This document shows, piece after piece, positions 1-10,592 of a stretch of DNA of 64,000 nt. The stretch comes from Blasia pusilla (taxonomy: Eukaryota > Marchantiophyta > Marchantiopsida > Blasiales): the NCBI GenBank assembly GCA_050084515.1, contig CM114274.1, positions 15,438,001-15,502,000 on the forward strand. Direction: 5' to 3'. A program made the position numbers and the translations under genes. How positions within the stretch are numbered: position 1 is the first letter of the stretch; every line of letters starts with the position of its first letter. Under the pieces are notes generated by a model, which saw nothing but the letters and a program-made list of their open reading frames with translations, did not search any database and was not told the origin of the DNA.

Positions 1-435
1 TAGGTTGGGGATTGTGTTCTCCATTCAGCGGCTCATGGGAGTCCTCACCGGAGCAAGGGCTGCTTTGATTGTTCTTTGCATTTGCCGATTTTTTTTGTGG
101 AAGAGTGGCACGCGGAAGCGCTTCCCAATTTCTGATAGGAATTGATTATGGGGACGGGTTGCCCCATGCCGTTGCTCTTGGGAGCACCATGTAGCTTACT
201 GATTTGTATTTTTACAGTTTTTACATTTTTGTTGGGAGAAATCAGCGCGGAAGCACTGCCAAACTTTGTATAGGAGAAAGAGAGATTGGGCTTTATAACA
301 ATCCTTGTCAATTTTTACTCGAATGTTTGATTCTAAATATTTTTGACATTGTCGTAGATCGTTTAGCTGCGCACGTTGTGCAACAAATAGTGCGCAATTT
401 GGATTTGCGAGCAAAAAGTAATGATCAATCATGCA
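1..435 (+). other. Element 1 untranslated leader
   Basis: Non-coding stretch matching, in reverse complement, the leader of element 2 (32572-32860 and 31190-31340). Shared landmarks are the GGTTGGGGAT start, the CTTGGGAGCACCATGTAGCTT region near 178 and the GTTGTGCAACAAA palindrome-like region near 374. In element 2 the same leader is interrupted by a solo LTR; here it is continuous, so it shows the pre-insertion state. Short reading frames across it are not credible genes. Confidence 0.75.
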
Positions 436-775
436 AAAATGCCTCGCTCCATGCGGTCTGCACGTGCTCATCTGCCAATCGTCAAAGCTCCTCAGTCGAA
501 CCCCACAACGACATCTCTCCTCCACGCAATGATGTGACTACCATAACACTCCTCTCCAGGAACGGGAGTATCCTCTGCATGGACATGTCCCTCAATCAAA
601 TCACTAGGCCAAGTGATGGCACTGCTAAATGTTGCTAAGGTTGCCACCTCTCCTGGTCGACGCTCGATCATTGCACCTGTGAATCGAATCGAAGACCCTC
701 CACTCCGTAATAGCGGCAATGGAAACCAAAGGGTAGACAACGGCCAAATGCGGCTCTGAGCAGCGCTAGGGTTTA
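436..775 (-). other. Inverted block: protease-MT spacer fused to leader
   Basis: About 436-690 matches the plus strand of element 2 at 27360-27640 (the spacer between protease and MT), although elements 1 and 2 lie on opposite strands; it is therefore inverted within element 1. About 690-770 similarly matches plus-strand 31035-31115 (leader). The two pieces are joined directly, so the 3.4 kb between them in element 2, holding gag and protease, is missing. The likely order of events is deletion, then inversion. Confidence 0.7.
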
Positions 776-785
776 GGGTTTAGGG
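767..785 (+). repeat. Telomere-like TTTAGGG repeats
   Basis: Two and a half units of the plant-type TTTAGGG repeat lie at the right edge of the inverted block. A second simple array, three units of TTGACCA (833-857), follows before MT homology resumes near 862. Both look like filler at a repair junction rather than a true telomere. Confidence 0.6.
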
Positions 786-853
786 CAACAGCCGAGGGTG
801 GACGGAGGACCGTCGACCGTCGATATTGACGGTTGACCATTGACCATTGACCA

Positions 854-1923
854 TTGATGGCGGACGGGTCTGAGGAACCCGAGGTAGCAGGGAGTGCTAC
901 GATGACACCCTTGGATACCACACCCATTGTGTGGCGTATTCCCGAGGAGGGTATTCAGGTGTTAGATCTCTTTGGAAGGATTAGCACCGGGTTAGTTGTT
1001 ATTTTGCAAGCAGCAGTGCAAGTGCAGCAGTACCTGTATGTGGGGAGTGATAATGTTGCAAGGCGCGTCTCACTACGATATGTGGGGCAATTACGCCTAC
1101 GTTTTCCCAACTTGATGTTTGTGTCCGCGGTGTAAGGGTACCAGAGTTCCCTACCGAGGGATATTTTGTTGCTGGGGGCGCAGGACTTGGAGCAGGTAGG
1201 GACCATTGATTTGGTCATTGCAGGTTGGCCATGGGAAGTCAATCGAGTGTTGGACAAGGCATCGGGTTGATTGACACTCGATCCACGTTATTTTGGGAGA
1301 TGTTGAGGGTCTTGAGATATTTGCACAAGCATCAGTCCTGTTCTCCGGCTTATATTCTAGAGAATGTATCGATCTTGGGCGATTCGAGGTCACAGGTGAT
1401 AACAAGTGCACATCAGGTGTGTGCCTCGATCGGCCCAACATTACTTTTGGATGCGGCGAGTGTGGATTCTCGAGCACATCGCCCGCGTCTATGGTGGATC
1501 AACATGGTACCACATGAGATGTTGCGGAGGGCGTATGCAAGAGTGGAGCACCCCTCCCACTTGTTAGTGGATTCCATTCTGGATCGGGGTCGTCGATCAC
1601 AAGCAGTGAGGCACGATGATCAACCTCCGTTGATTGTGGTCAACAGGGTAGGCCGGCCGCGGGCAACCTTTCCCACATTTGTGAGTTTTCACGCTTCCTA
1701 TGCATACAAGGAGGCTGGCCTTGGCTTGGTTTGGGATGACCAAGTTCAGAGGTTGGTGGAGCCGAACGCCGACGAGAGAGAGCGGGCAATGGGATTTCCC
1801 ACAGGAGTGACGGCAATACCGTCGGTGTCAAAGGCATCACGACACCATGTCTTGGGTAAGGAGATGGACCTAAACTACTTGACATGGATCTTCAGCTTGG
1901 GGTGGCTAAGCAGGGTCGGATGA
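854..1923 (+). pseudogene. C5-cytosine DNA methyltransferase domain of a Ty3 Pol (broken)
   Basis: This would transfer a methyl group from S-adenosylmethionine to cytosine in DNA. Motif I (SAM binding) is seen as VLDLFGRISTG near 955-990, followed by YLYVGSDNVARR (motif II type). Motif IV reads IDLVIAGWPW at about 1209-1234: the catalytic Pro-Cys is disrupted exactly where the frame shifts. The next frame (from 1225) continues with an LFWEMLRVLR helix, LENV (motif VI, near 1357), AHRPRLWW (motif VIII type), RERAMGF (motif IX type) and MDLNYLTW (motif X type). The AHRPRLWW and ENV context looks closer to DNMT3/DRM-like enzymes than to CMT or MET1, but that is only a reading by eye. It sits directly before RT in the polyprotein. 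Inactive because of the frameshift and the lost Cys. Confidence 0.8.
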
Positions 1924-2272
1924 GATCCCGACATATCACATCAATTGCGTTGGTGAGTCCCATGCCTACCGAGACGGTGAAGGCAGTGGCTGGGGGCAAG
2001 ACTCGAGGAGATCGACACACCATGGAAGATCGGGAGAGACACCCTTGGACTTCTTGGGATGTTTTGCAGGTACGCCAGGAGATGATAGCCACAGCATCGA
2101 GCATAGTTCCGAGCACTGCATATCGAGAAGATTAGAGTTTGCAGTTGGTTGCAGGAGAGCGGCCAAGTGTTGGTGTTCGAGACGGGGTTGCACCATAGCA
2201 ACCATCGATACCCACGCCAGAGAGTCCTACCATAGTCCCGATGGAGACTTGGGAGCCAGATATGGGCCCTAA

Positions 2273-2921
2273 GTTGACAGGAGAACAACGACGCCGGATA
2301 CATCAATTCCTTAGGAGTTATAGAAGCTGCTTTGCATTTAGCATGGAGGATTTGGATACTCTGAAGGGACCAGGGATCCGCATTGAGTTGTCGAGTGATA
2401 CGCCGATCTTCCGATGATCCTAGAGGTACAGTGATATGGAGAGGGTTCTGATTCAAAGTAGGAGCCAGGACTTGGTTGGAGCAGGACTAGTGGAGATGTC
2501 GCATGGGGAGTATGCATCTGCCACTATCATGCCTACCAAGAAGGATGTGCATGGCAACTGGACGGATAGGCGGATGTGTGGGGATTATGGGCCTATCAAT
2601 CGGCAGACACAGTCCGATAGGTATGCCATACCCACTCCTGAGGAGAGCTTTGATGCGATTGGTCATGCAAAGGTCTTTAGTTCATTGGATTTGCGATCCG
2701 GATACCATCAGCTGCCTATCAGATTTGAGGACACGCAAAAGACGGCATTTTGGGGCATCAATTCTCACGGGAAGGATTGTTTGTACCAGTGGCGATTCTT
2801 ACCATTTGGGTTAAAGAACGCCCCGGCTAAGTTTCAAAGGGTCATGGATAGGATCTTGGCAAATCTGGATTTTGCTAGGTATTATATTGATGACATGGTA
2901 ATCTTTAGCGCCACGGTTTAA
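2273..2921 (+). pseudogene. Ty3-type reverse transcriptase
   Basis: Copies element RNA into DNA. The frame 2436-2921 holds the classic Ty3 RT blocks: CGDYGPINRQT, SSLDLRSGYHQL, KTAFWGI, LPFGLKNAPAKFQRVMD and the catalytic YYIDDMVIFS (about 2878-2910). Upstream homology (DLDTLKGPGIRIEL, near 2345-2390) is cut off by stops around 2415-2420. Downstream homology continues to about 3230 (LHPDKCKFFYNQIEYL, FMGLANFYRWY) with stops at 2919, 2960, 3060 and 3239. The catalytic Asp pair is intact, but the protein cannot be made whole. Confidence 0.88.
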
Positions 2922-3239
2922 GAGCATGAGCGACATCTAGATGAGGTGTTTCGACGATTGTAATTACATGGGCTGAAGCTACATCCAGACAAGTGTAAGT
3001 TCTTCTACAACCAGATTGAGTACTTGGATCATACGATATACCCAGGTGGCCTTGGTGTTTAGGAGACGAAGGTAGAGGCTATTTCATGCATTCCATGCCC
3101 TACAGATGTGAGCCGCGTTCATGCATTCATGGGATTGGCAAACTTCTATCGGTGGTACGACAAGGGATTCAATTCCATTGCGAAGCCACTGACCTTGCTG
3201 ACCAAGGTGTATCATGAGTGGCATTGGGGGGATGAGCAG

Positions 3240-3707
3240 TAGCAAGCATTTCAGCAGCTCAAGGATAGATTCACGTCCGCGCCCATCTTGAGGAGACCGA
3301 TGAGGGGGCGTCCTTTCCAGTTGCACACAGATTGGAGCATGTTGGGGCTTGGAGCCGTGCTCACCCAACATGACGATGATGGTAGAGAGTTTATGGTGGC
3401 TTATGCTAGTCGTTCGAACAACGCTATAAAGGCAAAGTATAGCTCGTATGAGGGTGAGTGCTTGCCTGCAGTGTGGGTTGTCGCACATTTCAGATGTTAT
3501 CTATTCGGCAATCCCTTTACCATCATTACTGATCATCAGCCACTTAAGTGGTTGATGGAGTCCGAAAAGCTTACAGGGAAGCTTGCGAGGTGGGCTCTTT
3601 TGTTGCAAGAGAATGAATTCCAGGTGGTGCATAGACCTGGGACGCTCAACCAGGATGCACATGGTTTGAGCTGTACCCATGCCCGAGTCAACGAGATGCG
3701 ACTATAG
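3240..3707 (+). pseudogene. Ty3-type RNase H
   Basis: Degrades the RNA strand of the RNA-DNA hybrid during reverse transcription. It follows RT in order. Seen are QLHTDWSMLGLGAVL (first acidic residue), YSSYEGECLPAVW (catalytic Glu), TIITDHQPLKWLM (catalytic Asp) and the tail FQVVHRPGTLNQDAHGLSC, where the final part is normally DADGLSR-like, so the last catalytic Asp region is altered. The frame is open from 3288 to 3707 and then ends in a stop before the integrase. Confidence 0.85.
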
Positions 3708-3736
3708 CTCGTTGGCATGATGAGAGTGATGAGGAG

Positions 3737-4972
3737 TTGGTGTTAGGATGGCATGCGTCACCCTATTTGGGCTTGTTGGCTATGGAGAGCCAGATTGCGG
3801 AGACTTTGATGGCGAGGTCTGATGGAGAGTCCTTAGATCTAGAGGTCGGTGAGGAGACGACAGGTGGCCGAGACATTCACGACGATGGAGTGGTCTTGGA
3901 GTACCTGCATACTGGCAGCGTCACGAGCACAGTGGGTTCTAGAGAGCAAGATCGGATCCTACAACGAGCCAGACGGTTCCGGTGGAAGGGCACACATGTG
4001 TTGCGAGTGTGGGAGGATGGTAGAGTGCGTGTAGTTCCTCATCCTTTGCAGAGAGCACGTTTGGAGCGTCGTGCCCACGAGGAGTTGGGTCATTTTGGAG
4101 TGAAGCGGACGTACAGCTTGCTCCAGATTTAGTATTGGTGGCGAGGCATGCAGACTGACGTTCATCAGTTTGTTTCCAGATGCATGGTGTGTGATCGAGT
4201 CCGAGCATCGTTCAATGCTCTAACTCTACAACTGCATCCACTTCTAATCATGGGTTTAGGTTATAGATGGAGATTGGATTTTGCAGGACCTTTGCCTTTG
4301 ACGGAGCACCATAGTCGTTATGCGTTGGTGAAGGTCGAGCACTTATCAAAGTGGATAGAGTTGGTTGCATTTCCTAACAAAGTGAGTGAGGGAGTTGCGT
4401 ATGCCTTCCTAGGTCGAGTGCTGAGTCATTACAGTGCACCAGTTGAGGTGTTAACAGACCAGGGTACAGAGTTCCGCGGGGAGTTTCAGGCCTTGTGTGA
4501 TCTGGCACTGATCGACCATTGCACTACTTTGCAAGATCATCCTGAGGCAGATGGACTAGCGGAGCGGGTTATGCAGACCGTGAAGAGAGGACTACGCAAG
4601 TATGGCTTGCAGAGAGGTCACCTAGGAGATTGGGACCTTCAGTTTCCGTGGTTGGCAATGGGATACATATTCAGCAGACAAGCATTCTTAGCGTCTTTCT
4701 CACCGTACTTGTTGCTTTATGGCCGAGAGCCAGATTTACCAGCGGCCATTCGTCAAGATACTGGTGAGGTGTTGAACCTTGATGACTTTGATGTATGGAT
4801 GCGAGCATGTTCTGAGAGGGTTGAGTTGTTTCAGAGAGTGATGCCCATGGCGTTTGAGAACTTGACGATTGCGCAACATCTGGATATGTTGAGGTATGTG
4901 AATATTCGAGGAGGTGATTATCGACCTACTATCCGGAGGTTTCATCAAGGAGACTATGTCTACTTGCAATAG
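3737..4972 (+). pseudogene. Ty3-type integrase (zinc-binding and catalytic core)
   Basis: Inserts the element cDNA into the genome. The N-terminal HHCC zinc domain is visible: HEELGHFGVKRT (near 4076-4110), then YWWRGM and CMVCDRV (near 4180-4200), split by one TAG at 4130. The core keeps all three acidic residues: RLDFAGPLPL, LTDQGTEFRGEF and HPEADGLAERVMQ. Further conserved text is FSPYLLLYGREPDLPAA. The main frame runs 4148-4972 and ends in TAG just before the C-terminal domain. Of all domains in element 1 this is the least damaged. Confidence 0.88.
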
Positions 4973-4975
4973 ACG

Positions 4976-5303
4976 GCACCCACGACGTTGGATGTGACTG
5001 CAGGGCGCACCATCTTGAGAGTGCGTGAGGTTTTGCCATCCGGTGTTCTCTTATTGGAAGGACGCAATGGTATGGTTTGGAAGGACCATGTGCGCAATTG
5101 TGCGCCATGTCATCTTTCGAACATTGACATTACAATTGATCTGAGCTTAGCAGTAGTTCTTGCAAGCTTGCGGTGTATGTTGTGTGGTTCCGCACGTGGT
5201 GCAGCCACTATGCTAGTCTGTGATGGGTGTTCGAGAGGATGGCATATGGTATGTTTGACGCCACCTTCAAGGATGATGGATGTGTCCCAGATGTACATAG
5301 AGT
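4976..5303 (+). pseudogene. Integrase C-terminal segment plus PHD finger
   Basis: Continues the integrase frame after one stop. ILRVREVLPSGVLLLEG and WKDHVRNCAPC resemble the SH3-like integrase tail. From about 5170 a PHD-type zinc finger begins: CMLC, then MLVCDGC and GWHMVC, i.e. six of the eight C4HC3 ligands in frame. The closing W-x-CPRC is encoded at about 5278-5292 but in another frame, after a deletion relative to element 2 of roughly ten bases. PHD fingers bind histone H3 tails, so this may replace the chromodomain that some Ty3 integrases use for targeting; that role is inferred. The recognisable ligand spacing makes the PHD call fairly safe. Confidence 0.75.
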
Positions 5304-5470
5304 AGGTAGTTCTACATTCTGACTTATGTCTGAGACATGAATGACAAGAAGGCGACTAACTATGGGGCCACATGAGCACCCAACCTTCTTGCTCTTAGCG
5401 TCGGAGAGATGTATGTCATGGTAGGTAGGGATAGATGGCTATCTGGAATTAGAGGGACCTAACCACTAGC

Positions 5471-5605
5471 TAGGGGGGTGATTGGAGATATTTTGGTACT
5501 TCTTGTCTCATTGTTTGGATGCCATGAGTTAGCATGGGATCAAGCGTGTTTGTGTGCGTGTTCGGTGACAGCGATGTATGTTGTGTAGCGATGTGTATGC
5601 GCAAG
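5471..5605 (+). repeat. Polypurine tract and short 3' terminal repeat of element 1
   Basis: A purine run (TAGGGGGG, 5471-5478) is followed at 5479 by TGATTGGAGATATTTTGG, the start of the terminal repeat. The repeat ends near 5605 after the paired motifs GCGATGTATG / GCGATGTGTATGCGCA. Copies of this roughly 130-bp sequence occur at 24160-24288, 24805-24933, 42212-42348 and 52213-52351. What follows here (AAAAATGCCCTATAAAAGG) is unlike what follows in the other copies, which suggests the repeat ends here. Confidence 0.6.
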
Positions 5606-7777
5606 AAAAATGCCCTATAAAAGGAATGCAGAATATGAAATTGATGCCATGCATAAATAAGAAGATGGGAGAATCCATCAGAAATACAAATACGGGGGCA
5701 CTCACAGAGAGGGGAAGAAAATTAAGAAAGAAGAAAGCCCTAAGAAGGAATGTAGAATGCCTCACCCCACCCTCTCTCTCTCCTTACGAATTTTCCTTCC
5801 TCATCTCCCCTATCAGGTAGCTCATTTAATTATGAGAGTATAGGGACGAAGATGGACTTCCTCCCTCTCTCCTTAGGAATAGAGAGAAACTCGGCCCTTC
5901 ATGAATCTCTAAAGAGGGTCCATCTGTATATGTTCTTGTCAATAGAGGAACATACAATATCCTAGTGTCCAAATATAGATCACTACATCGTCACCAAAAT
6001 TGTTCATGTCTACATATTATATACTGTTAATCTTCCATCACATACAAATATTTGTACACATCAAGACCACACAACAAATCAAAGCAAAAATGGCTTACCT
6101 AACCAACTTCACTCTTAATGGTACATTATATCGACAAGCCACATCCTTCATATGCCTTGAAGGAATCTGGACTCTAATACCGTGGCTCCTTCTAAACCAT
6201 GTAAAGAGAAGTATTTCACAGGTTCAACATAACAAAGATGATTCCTTGAGGGCCATCTCCCAACATTTCCTATGTAAAAAGTTATTATATGTGAGCATGT
6301 CCAAGTTCATGGACTCATATCTATCTATGGAGATGCTTGTCTAAGTGAGATTTTTTCCTAAAATTTGTGATAGGTGGTAAAGATAACTCCCTACACCGTT
6401 GGCGGAGTAGATGTATAATTTCCGACCAAATATGATGTGACACACCCTCCAACTCCATATCTCTTATGTTTGTTCCTCCCTATAGCGATGGTGGATTTTC
6501 TCTCCCATTTTGAGAGAATGGAGGGTCCCTTAATTTTCCTCCCCTCCTTCCTTGCCACTCTTTATTCCCTTGTTTCTTTCAAAAAAAATTCTCTTCCCTC
6601 CTTCACAAAATCAATTTGAACCTATGACTTGAGGTAAGACAAAAGAATTTAACCACATGAGAGTTGCTAACAAAAGTAATAATGGTTACTATAAATGAAT
6701 TTTCAAAATATTCAAAACTAAGTTAGGAGTGAATTAAAATTAAATAAAATCTTGCCCAAATACCCCTACACTTTTATTTAAATAGGTATAAAGTAGAAGA
6801 TATTTATATGTATTTGTATACATGGATATTGAGTTAATTTTTGAACATATCGTAGAATATCTCCTTCTGTTTTTCATTCATATATATATATATATATGGC
6901 TTAAAATAGAAAATATTTATATTCATACATGGATATTGGATTAATTTTGGAGTATATCGTATAATATCTCCTCCTATTTCTCACATACATATTTTTGTAA
7001 AATAAACAAAACCAAAATCGGAGTAATGCTTGGAAATTCGTAGATTATTATCAAAAGCTGACTAGAGCGAGATTGTAGAGCCCACGTGGAGATGTGATGA
7101 TCATGATGCGGTGGACAGTTGCAACTATATGGTGCCCTTATTCTCTACGGCGCCGTATAAACTCATTTATGGTGGTAACTAACTGTTAAGCGAACCAAAT
7201 GACGAAGAACTCTCAATGGAATGTCGTGCATTTGCTCCACCGTTCAATCAATGCCGTTCGTCGGACTCTGAACCCCTAGAAACCTGTCAGTCTGTGAATG
7301 GTTGGATCACTCAACGAGAATATTACTAAACTTCAAAGATTTTCTCTCTATTTTAAATAAGTAAAACAAATAAATCGCCTATTTATTTATGCCTTTCTTT
7401 CTTTCCCCCTTTAGTGGATAATAAACATAAAATGGGGCTTCTAAGACGAGAGATACCGGTCGAATCGCAGGCATCGGATATTAAACCCTAAAGTCCAGCG
7501 GTTCAACCCTAAAGTTGAAGCCGCCGCACAGCTGAGAGATGCATGGCCATACCCAGACCGACGCGTGTTCAGCGGAAAGATATAGCGGGTGGGGACAAAA
7601 TCGTGGGACTAGTCCGTCGGAGGGTACGATTTGGGATTGGGGACGGTAGCCGGGTCTTTTTGAGCGTCCGGTCGCGTGCGTATACGTCGGTCCGTCCCCC
7701 CGATTAAGTCCGACGGCGTAAATTGCAAGGAAACGGTGCGACGACGTGAAAATTCTAGTCCGGCCAATTCTAGCGAT
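5606..7777. other. AT-rich DNA without a supported gene
   Basis: A TATA-like CTATAAAAGG lies at about 5618, with GA- and CT-rich DNA after it. Two diverged copies of a roughly 95-bp sequence lie in tandem at about 6786-6889 and 6902-6993 (shared ATACATGGATATTG and AATATCTCCT), separated by a TA microsatellite (6880-6897). From 7440 the base composition becomes GC-richer. No reading frame here shows a recognisable domain. Confidence 0.5.
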
Positions 7778-8016
7778 GAAATAGTGCGAGGATTCAGGCG
7801 TTCATTTGGCAGCCTGACCCATTTTTGGGACCGCCGGGAGGACGAGGCTTCATGGGATCAATACTTTAGGCAGCGAAAATTCCCAGAGTTTAAAAAATAG
7901 TGCGAGTATTTAGGGGGTTCATTTTGGCAGCCTGACCCATTTTGGGGACCGGTGGCAGGAGGGCGAGGCTTTCATGGGATCAATACTTTAGGCAGGGAAA
8001 GTTCCCAGAGTTTAAA
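7778..8016. repeat. Tandem duplication, about 118-bp unit
   Basis: Two units, about 7778-7895 and 7896-8016, share AAATAGTGCGAG at the start, GGCAGCCTGACCCATTTT in the middle and CAATACTTTAGGCAG then TCCCAGAGTTTAAA at the end. They differ by point changes and small indels. No coding role is evident. Confidence 0.8.
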
Positions 8017-10050
8017 TTAAATTAGACTAGAATAAACAAGAGCATCTAAAAATGGAGCATCTAAAAACTCGCCGGGACAAGTGTCAGAAAATATCCGATG
8101 ATCTTTATCTCTGATCTATCTATACTATCATTGAAGTAGTGCTTCTTGATTTTTTAACGCTCCTCTTCGTGGCTTTTTTTGGAAATTAGGGTCCGACCAT
8201 CCATTTAAAGTGGGATTATCCAACCCGTGCTTAGCAAGGGATTGTTACTAGTTGTTTCTTCAAGTCGTCCTCCAAACTCCCAAACTGGAAAGTGCGATGC
8301 CTAGATCTTCCTCCGGAATATTCTTGTTTCCCTCAGATTCCGAAGATGAAAAGGGACGAGGGCTTTCAGGGGAGGGGAATAAGAAATACGAAAATTGTCT
8401 CGTTCGGGTTAAATAAATAATGCTCATCGCGAGATGGGTGAAAAGCAGGACTTGGGACGTCGTCTCTCCTCTCCTCTCAGCGAAAGTCCCTCGGAATACC
8501 CATTTGATTTTAGAAAAAAATAAAATTTATATGCGTCCGAACAAAGTTTTCACCGCGAGATCAAATGGAAGCGCACCATCCGCATGACTCAATCGTCGTG
8601 GGAAGCGCCTTCAGACTATCGAGGAGTGTCGCTACTACCTCAGGCATCGAGGAGCGTTGCATTTGCTGACCTCCATGAAGTCACATGGCTCTTCCTCCCA
8701 ATTCGTACTACGACGGAGGTGAATGCGTAGTTTAGGGCCCACTTGGGGAATTGCAAGTCAGTTGGCCATGATTATTTGCAAGTCTTGCTTGTACGACGGC
8801 TGTGTTTATTGGGCACAGAAGAGACGATCCTGGGCATCTCACCCTATGAGTTCGTTAGCGCTAAGGAAGATAACGCCGCATGATCCTTTACAATTCCACT
8901 TTACGGAATGATGGAACCCTCCAGTGGTATTAATGAAAGAAGGGTTTTCCGTTTTCTCTCATTTTGGTGGAGTCATTCACAATTGCACATGCAAGATTGA
9001 TTATTAGTAAACTCAAAAACAATTCATTGCATTTGATTTTTGGGTGTATGATTTAGTTGGGACATACGATCCGGATTTTTGATATGGTGGTCGAGTGGAG
9101 CAGAGACAGTCTGCAATTCTTTCTGGACTCTTCGACGCATCATTGGCAGGGCTCAAAAGTTTCTCGGACCAGATCGACGCAGACGATGCCCTGACTACGT
9201 CCAGAGTCCGCCCACATGCATTCCACCGGATGCTGTTCACCTGGACTATGGTGGATATCTTGCCCATCCATGTATCAATATCGACATTTTGGGATGTTTC
9301 TAACATCTTGAGGTTCCTATAGGCGCCTTCACTCGGGTGTCGTGACAGAGATAGTTTACCAAACTATCACGTCACACCTTGAACCAGAGATGCACATGTT
9401 CGTCACACCCTTCGACACAGACTTCCTCAGTGGGTTTAAGGCCTTTGAACAGCCACGCATGCAGTCATACTGAAACTAGTCGCACGTAGACAGTAATTCG
9501 CCTCAATAAGTCCATTCCATCTAAAACAGATGCGTTGTGTGGATCTGATCGCCTACATTTACTTCTTCAGGAGAGCGGTGTTGTTGGCCGACAGGCGCAA
9601 GGAATGTAAGGAATATTTCACGGGGCCTATCACTGATATTTTACTCCACTAGGTCCATGTAGGTCTAACCCCTCTTCACAGGTGCACACCACCTATCTAA
9701 TTCCCGTACAAGCATATACAGAAGTAAACTCATGTCTATGCACAATCCCAGCTTGCTTTTTGGCAACTCAATCAATTTCCATATCTAGTGCAACGGCCAT
9801 ACAGATTAGGCACAATGACCTCGACAGGTACACCTTGTGTATGACAGGCAATAACTTTCAAGCTAAATTTGGTCCAATTGGTCGACATATAAATAGCACT
9901 ATGGCATACTCCAACACCCTCTGCTAATTATTCGTCTTCCCTGGACACCCAGGGCGGAGCTGACTTTAAAATAGCCACCAGCTGAGAGACCGAATGGGTC
10001 GTCGACCAAGTCTAATTAGCGAATTAGAAAGGGAGGATAACCCAAAAAGG
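8017..10050. other. No gene recognised
   Basis: Mixed-composition sequence downstream of the G3BP-like gene. Open frames (for example around 9013-9306 on either strand) are short, overlap one another on opposite strands and show no domain. I cannot support a gene, transposon or RNA here. Confidence 0.4.
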
Positions 10051-10315
10051 CTAGGAGCTGAAGTTCTAAATTTTCTAACATAGTTCTCAAGAAACACTAC
10101 ATGTTCCAGTCAGACAAAACTGCTATGGAGGAGAGATACTGAATGTCCCTCCCCTCCAAGTAATCAATCTACGAGCCTCTGCAAGTCACCAATCTTACAA
10201 ATCTAAACCTAAGTGCTGCTAAGGAACAATCCTAACTGGTCGATTCCCAAGCCACTATTGTTGACAACTGCTCCTTACGTACCCAGGCCCCAAATGTTGC
10301 TGAGATACAGGAAAA

Positions 10316-10342
10316 TTGGGGACCATGCCAATTGGTCCCCAA
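10316..10342. promoter_or_regulatory. Inverted repeat in the 3' UTR of the G3BP-like gene
   Basis: Arms TTGGGGACCA (10316-10325) and TGGTCCCCAA (10333-10342) are perfectly complementary over 10 bp with a 7-nt loop, so the transcript could form a hairpin. A third copy of the arm, ATTGGGGACCATGCC, follows near 10360 and could pair alternatively. It lies about 250 nt past the stop codon, inside the presumed 3' UTR. Confidence 0.55.
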
Positions 10343-10592
10343 AAAGCTAGCTACAGAAAATTGGGGACCATGCCTATATCCATGATCCATCCTGCTCTTA
10401 CAGCCAATGGCTAAATTTCCAGCGGTAAGACATTTAACAGCATGCACACAGCTTTCCAGAGAGGGCATTCTCCACATACGCTTGATACACATGTCCAGTC
10501 TTCTTCCAATTGGATGGCACAGGATAAGCTTGCAACTCTGATGGTCACTAGCTCACATATGACATTGCTTGATTACAATCTGGTGCTTTACA

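Larger units (their letters stand above)
1..5605 (+). mobile_element. Element 1: Ty3-type LTR retrotransposon with methyltransferase and PHD domains, 5' end outside the window
   Basis: Domain order on the plus strand is leader, MT, RT, RNase H, integrase, PHD, polypurine tract, short terminal repeat. RT before integrase is the Ty3 order. Gag and protease are absent: the leader (1-435) runs into an inverted block (436 to about 775) and then directly into the MT. Positions 1-300 match the reverse complement of 32561-32850 in element 2, so both belong to one family. Every domain has frameshifts or stops, so the copy is dead. The family is reconstructed by comparing this copy with element 2 (24160-33429, minus strand), which keeps gag-protease but has lost RT-RNase H. 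Confidence 0.85.

Noticed and set aside
767-785. Interstitial telomere or chromosome end
   Set aside because: Only two and a half units, inside a rearranged retrotransposon.
854-1923. Host methyltransferase gene beside a transposon
   Set aside because: Two copies with the same MT-before-Pol order and a third with motif I in the same place make it part of the element.
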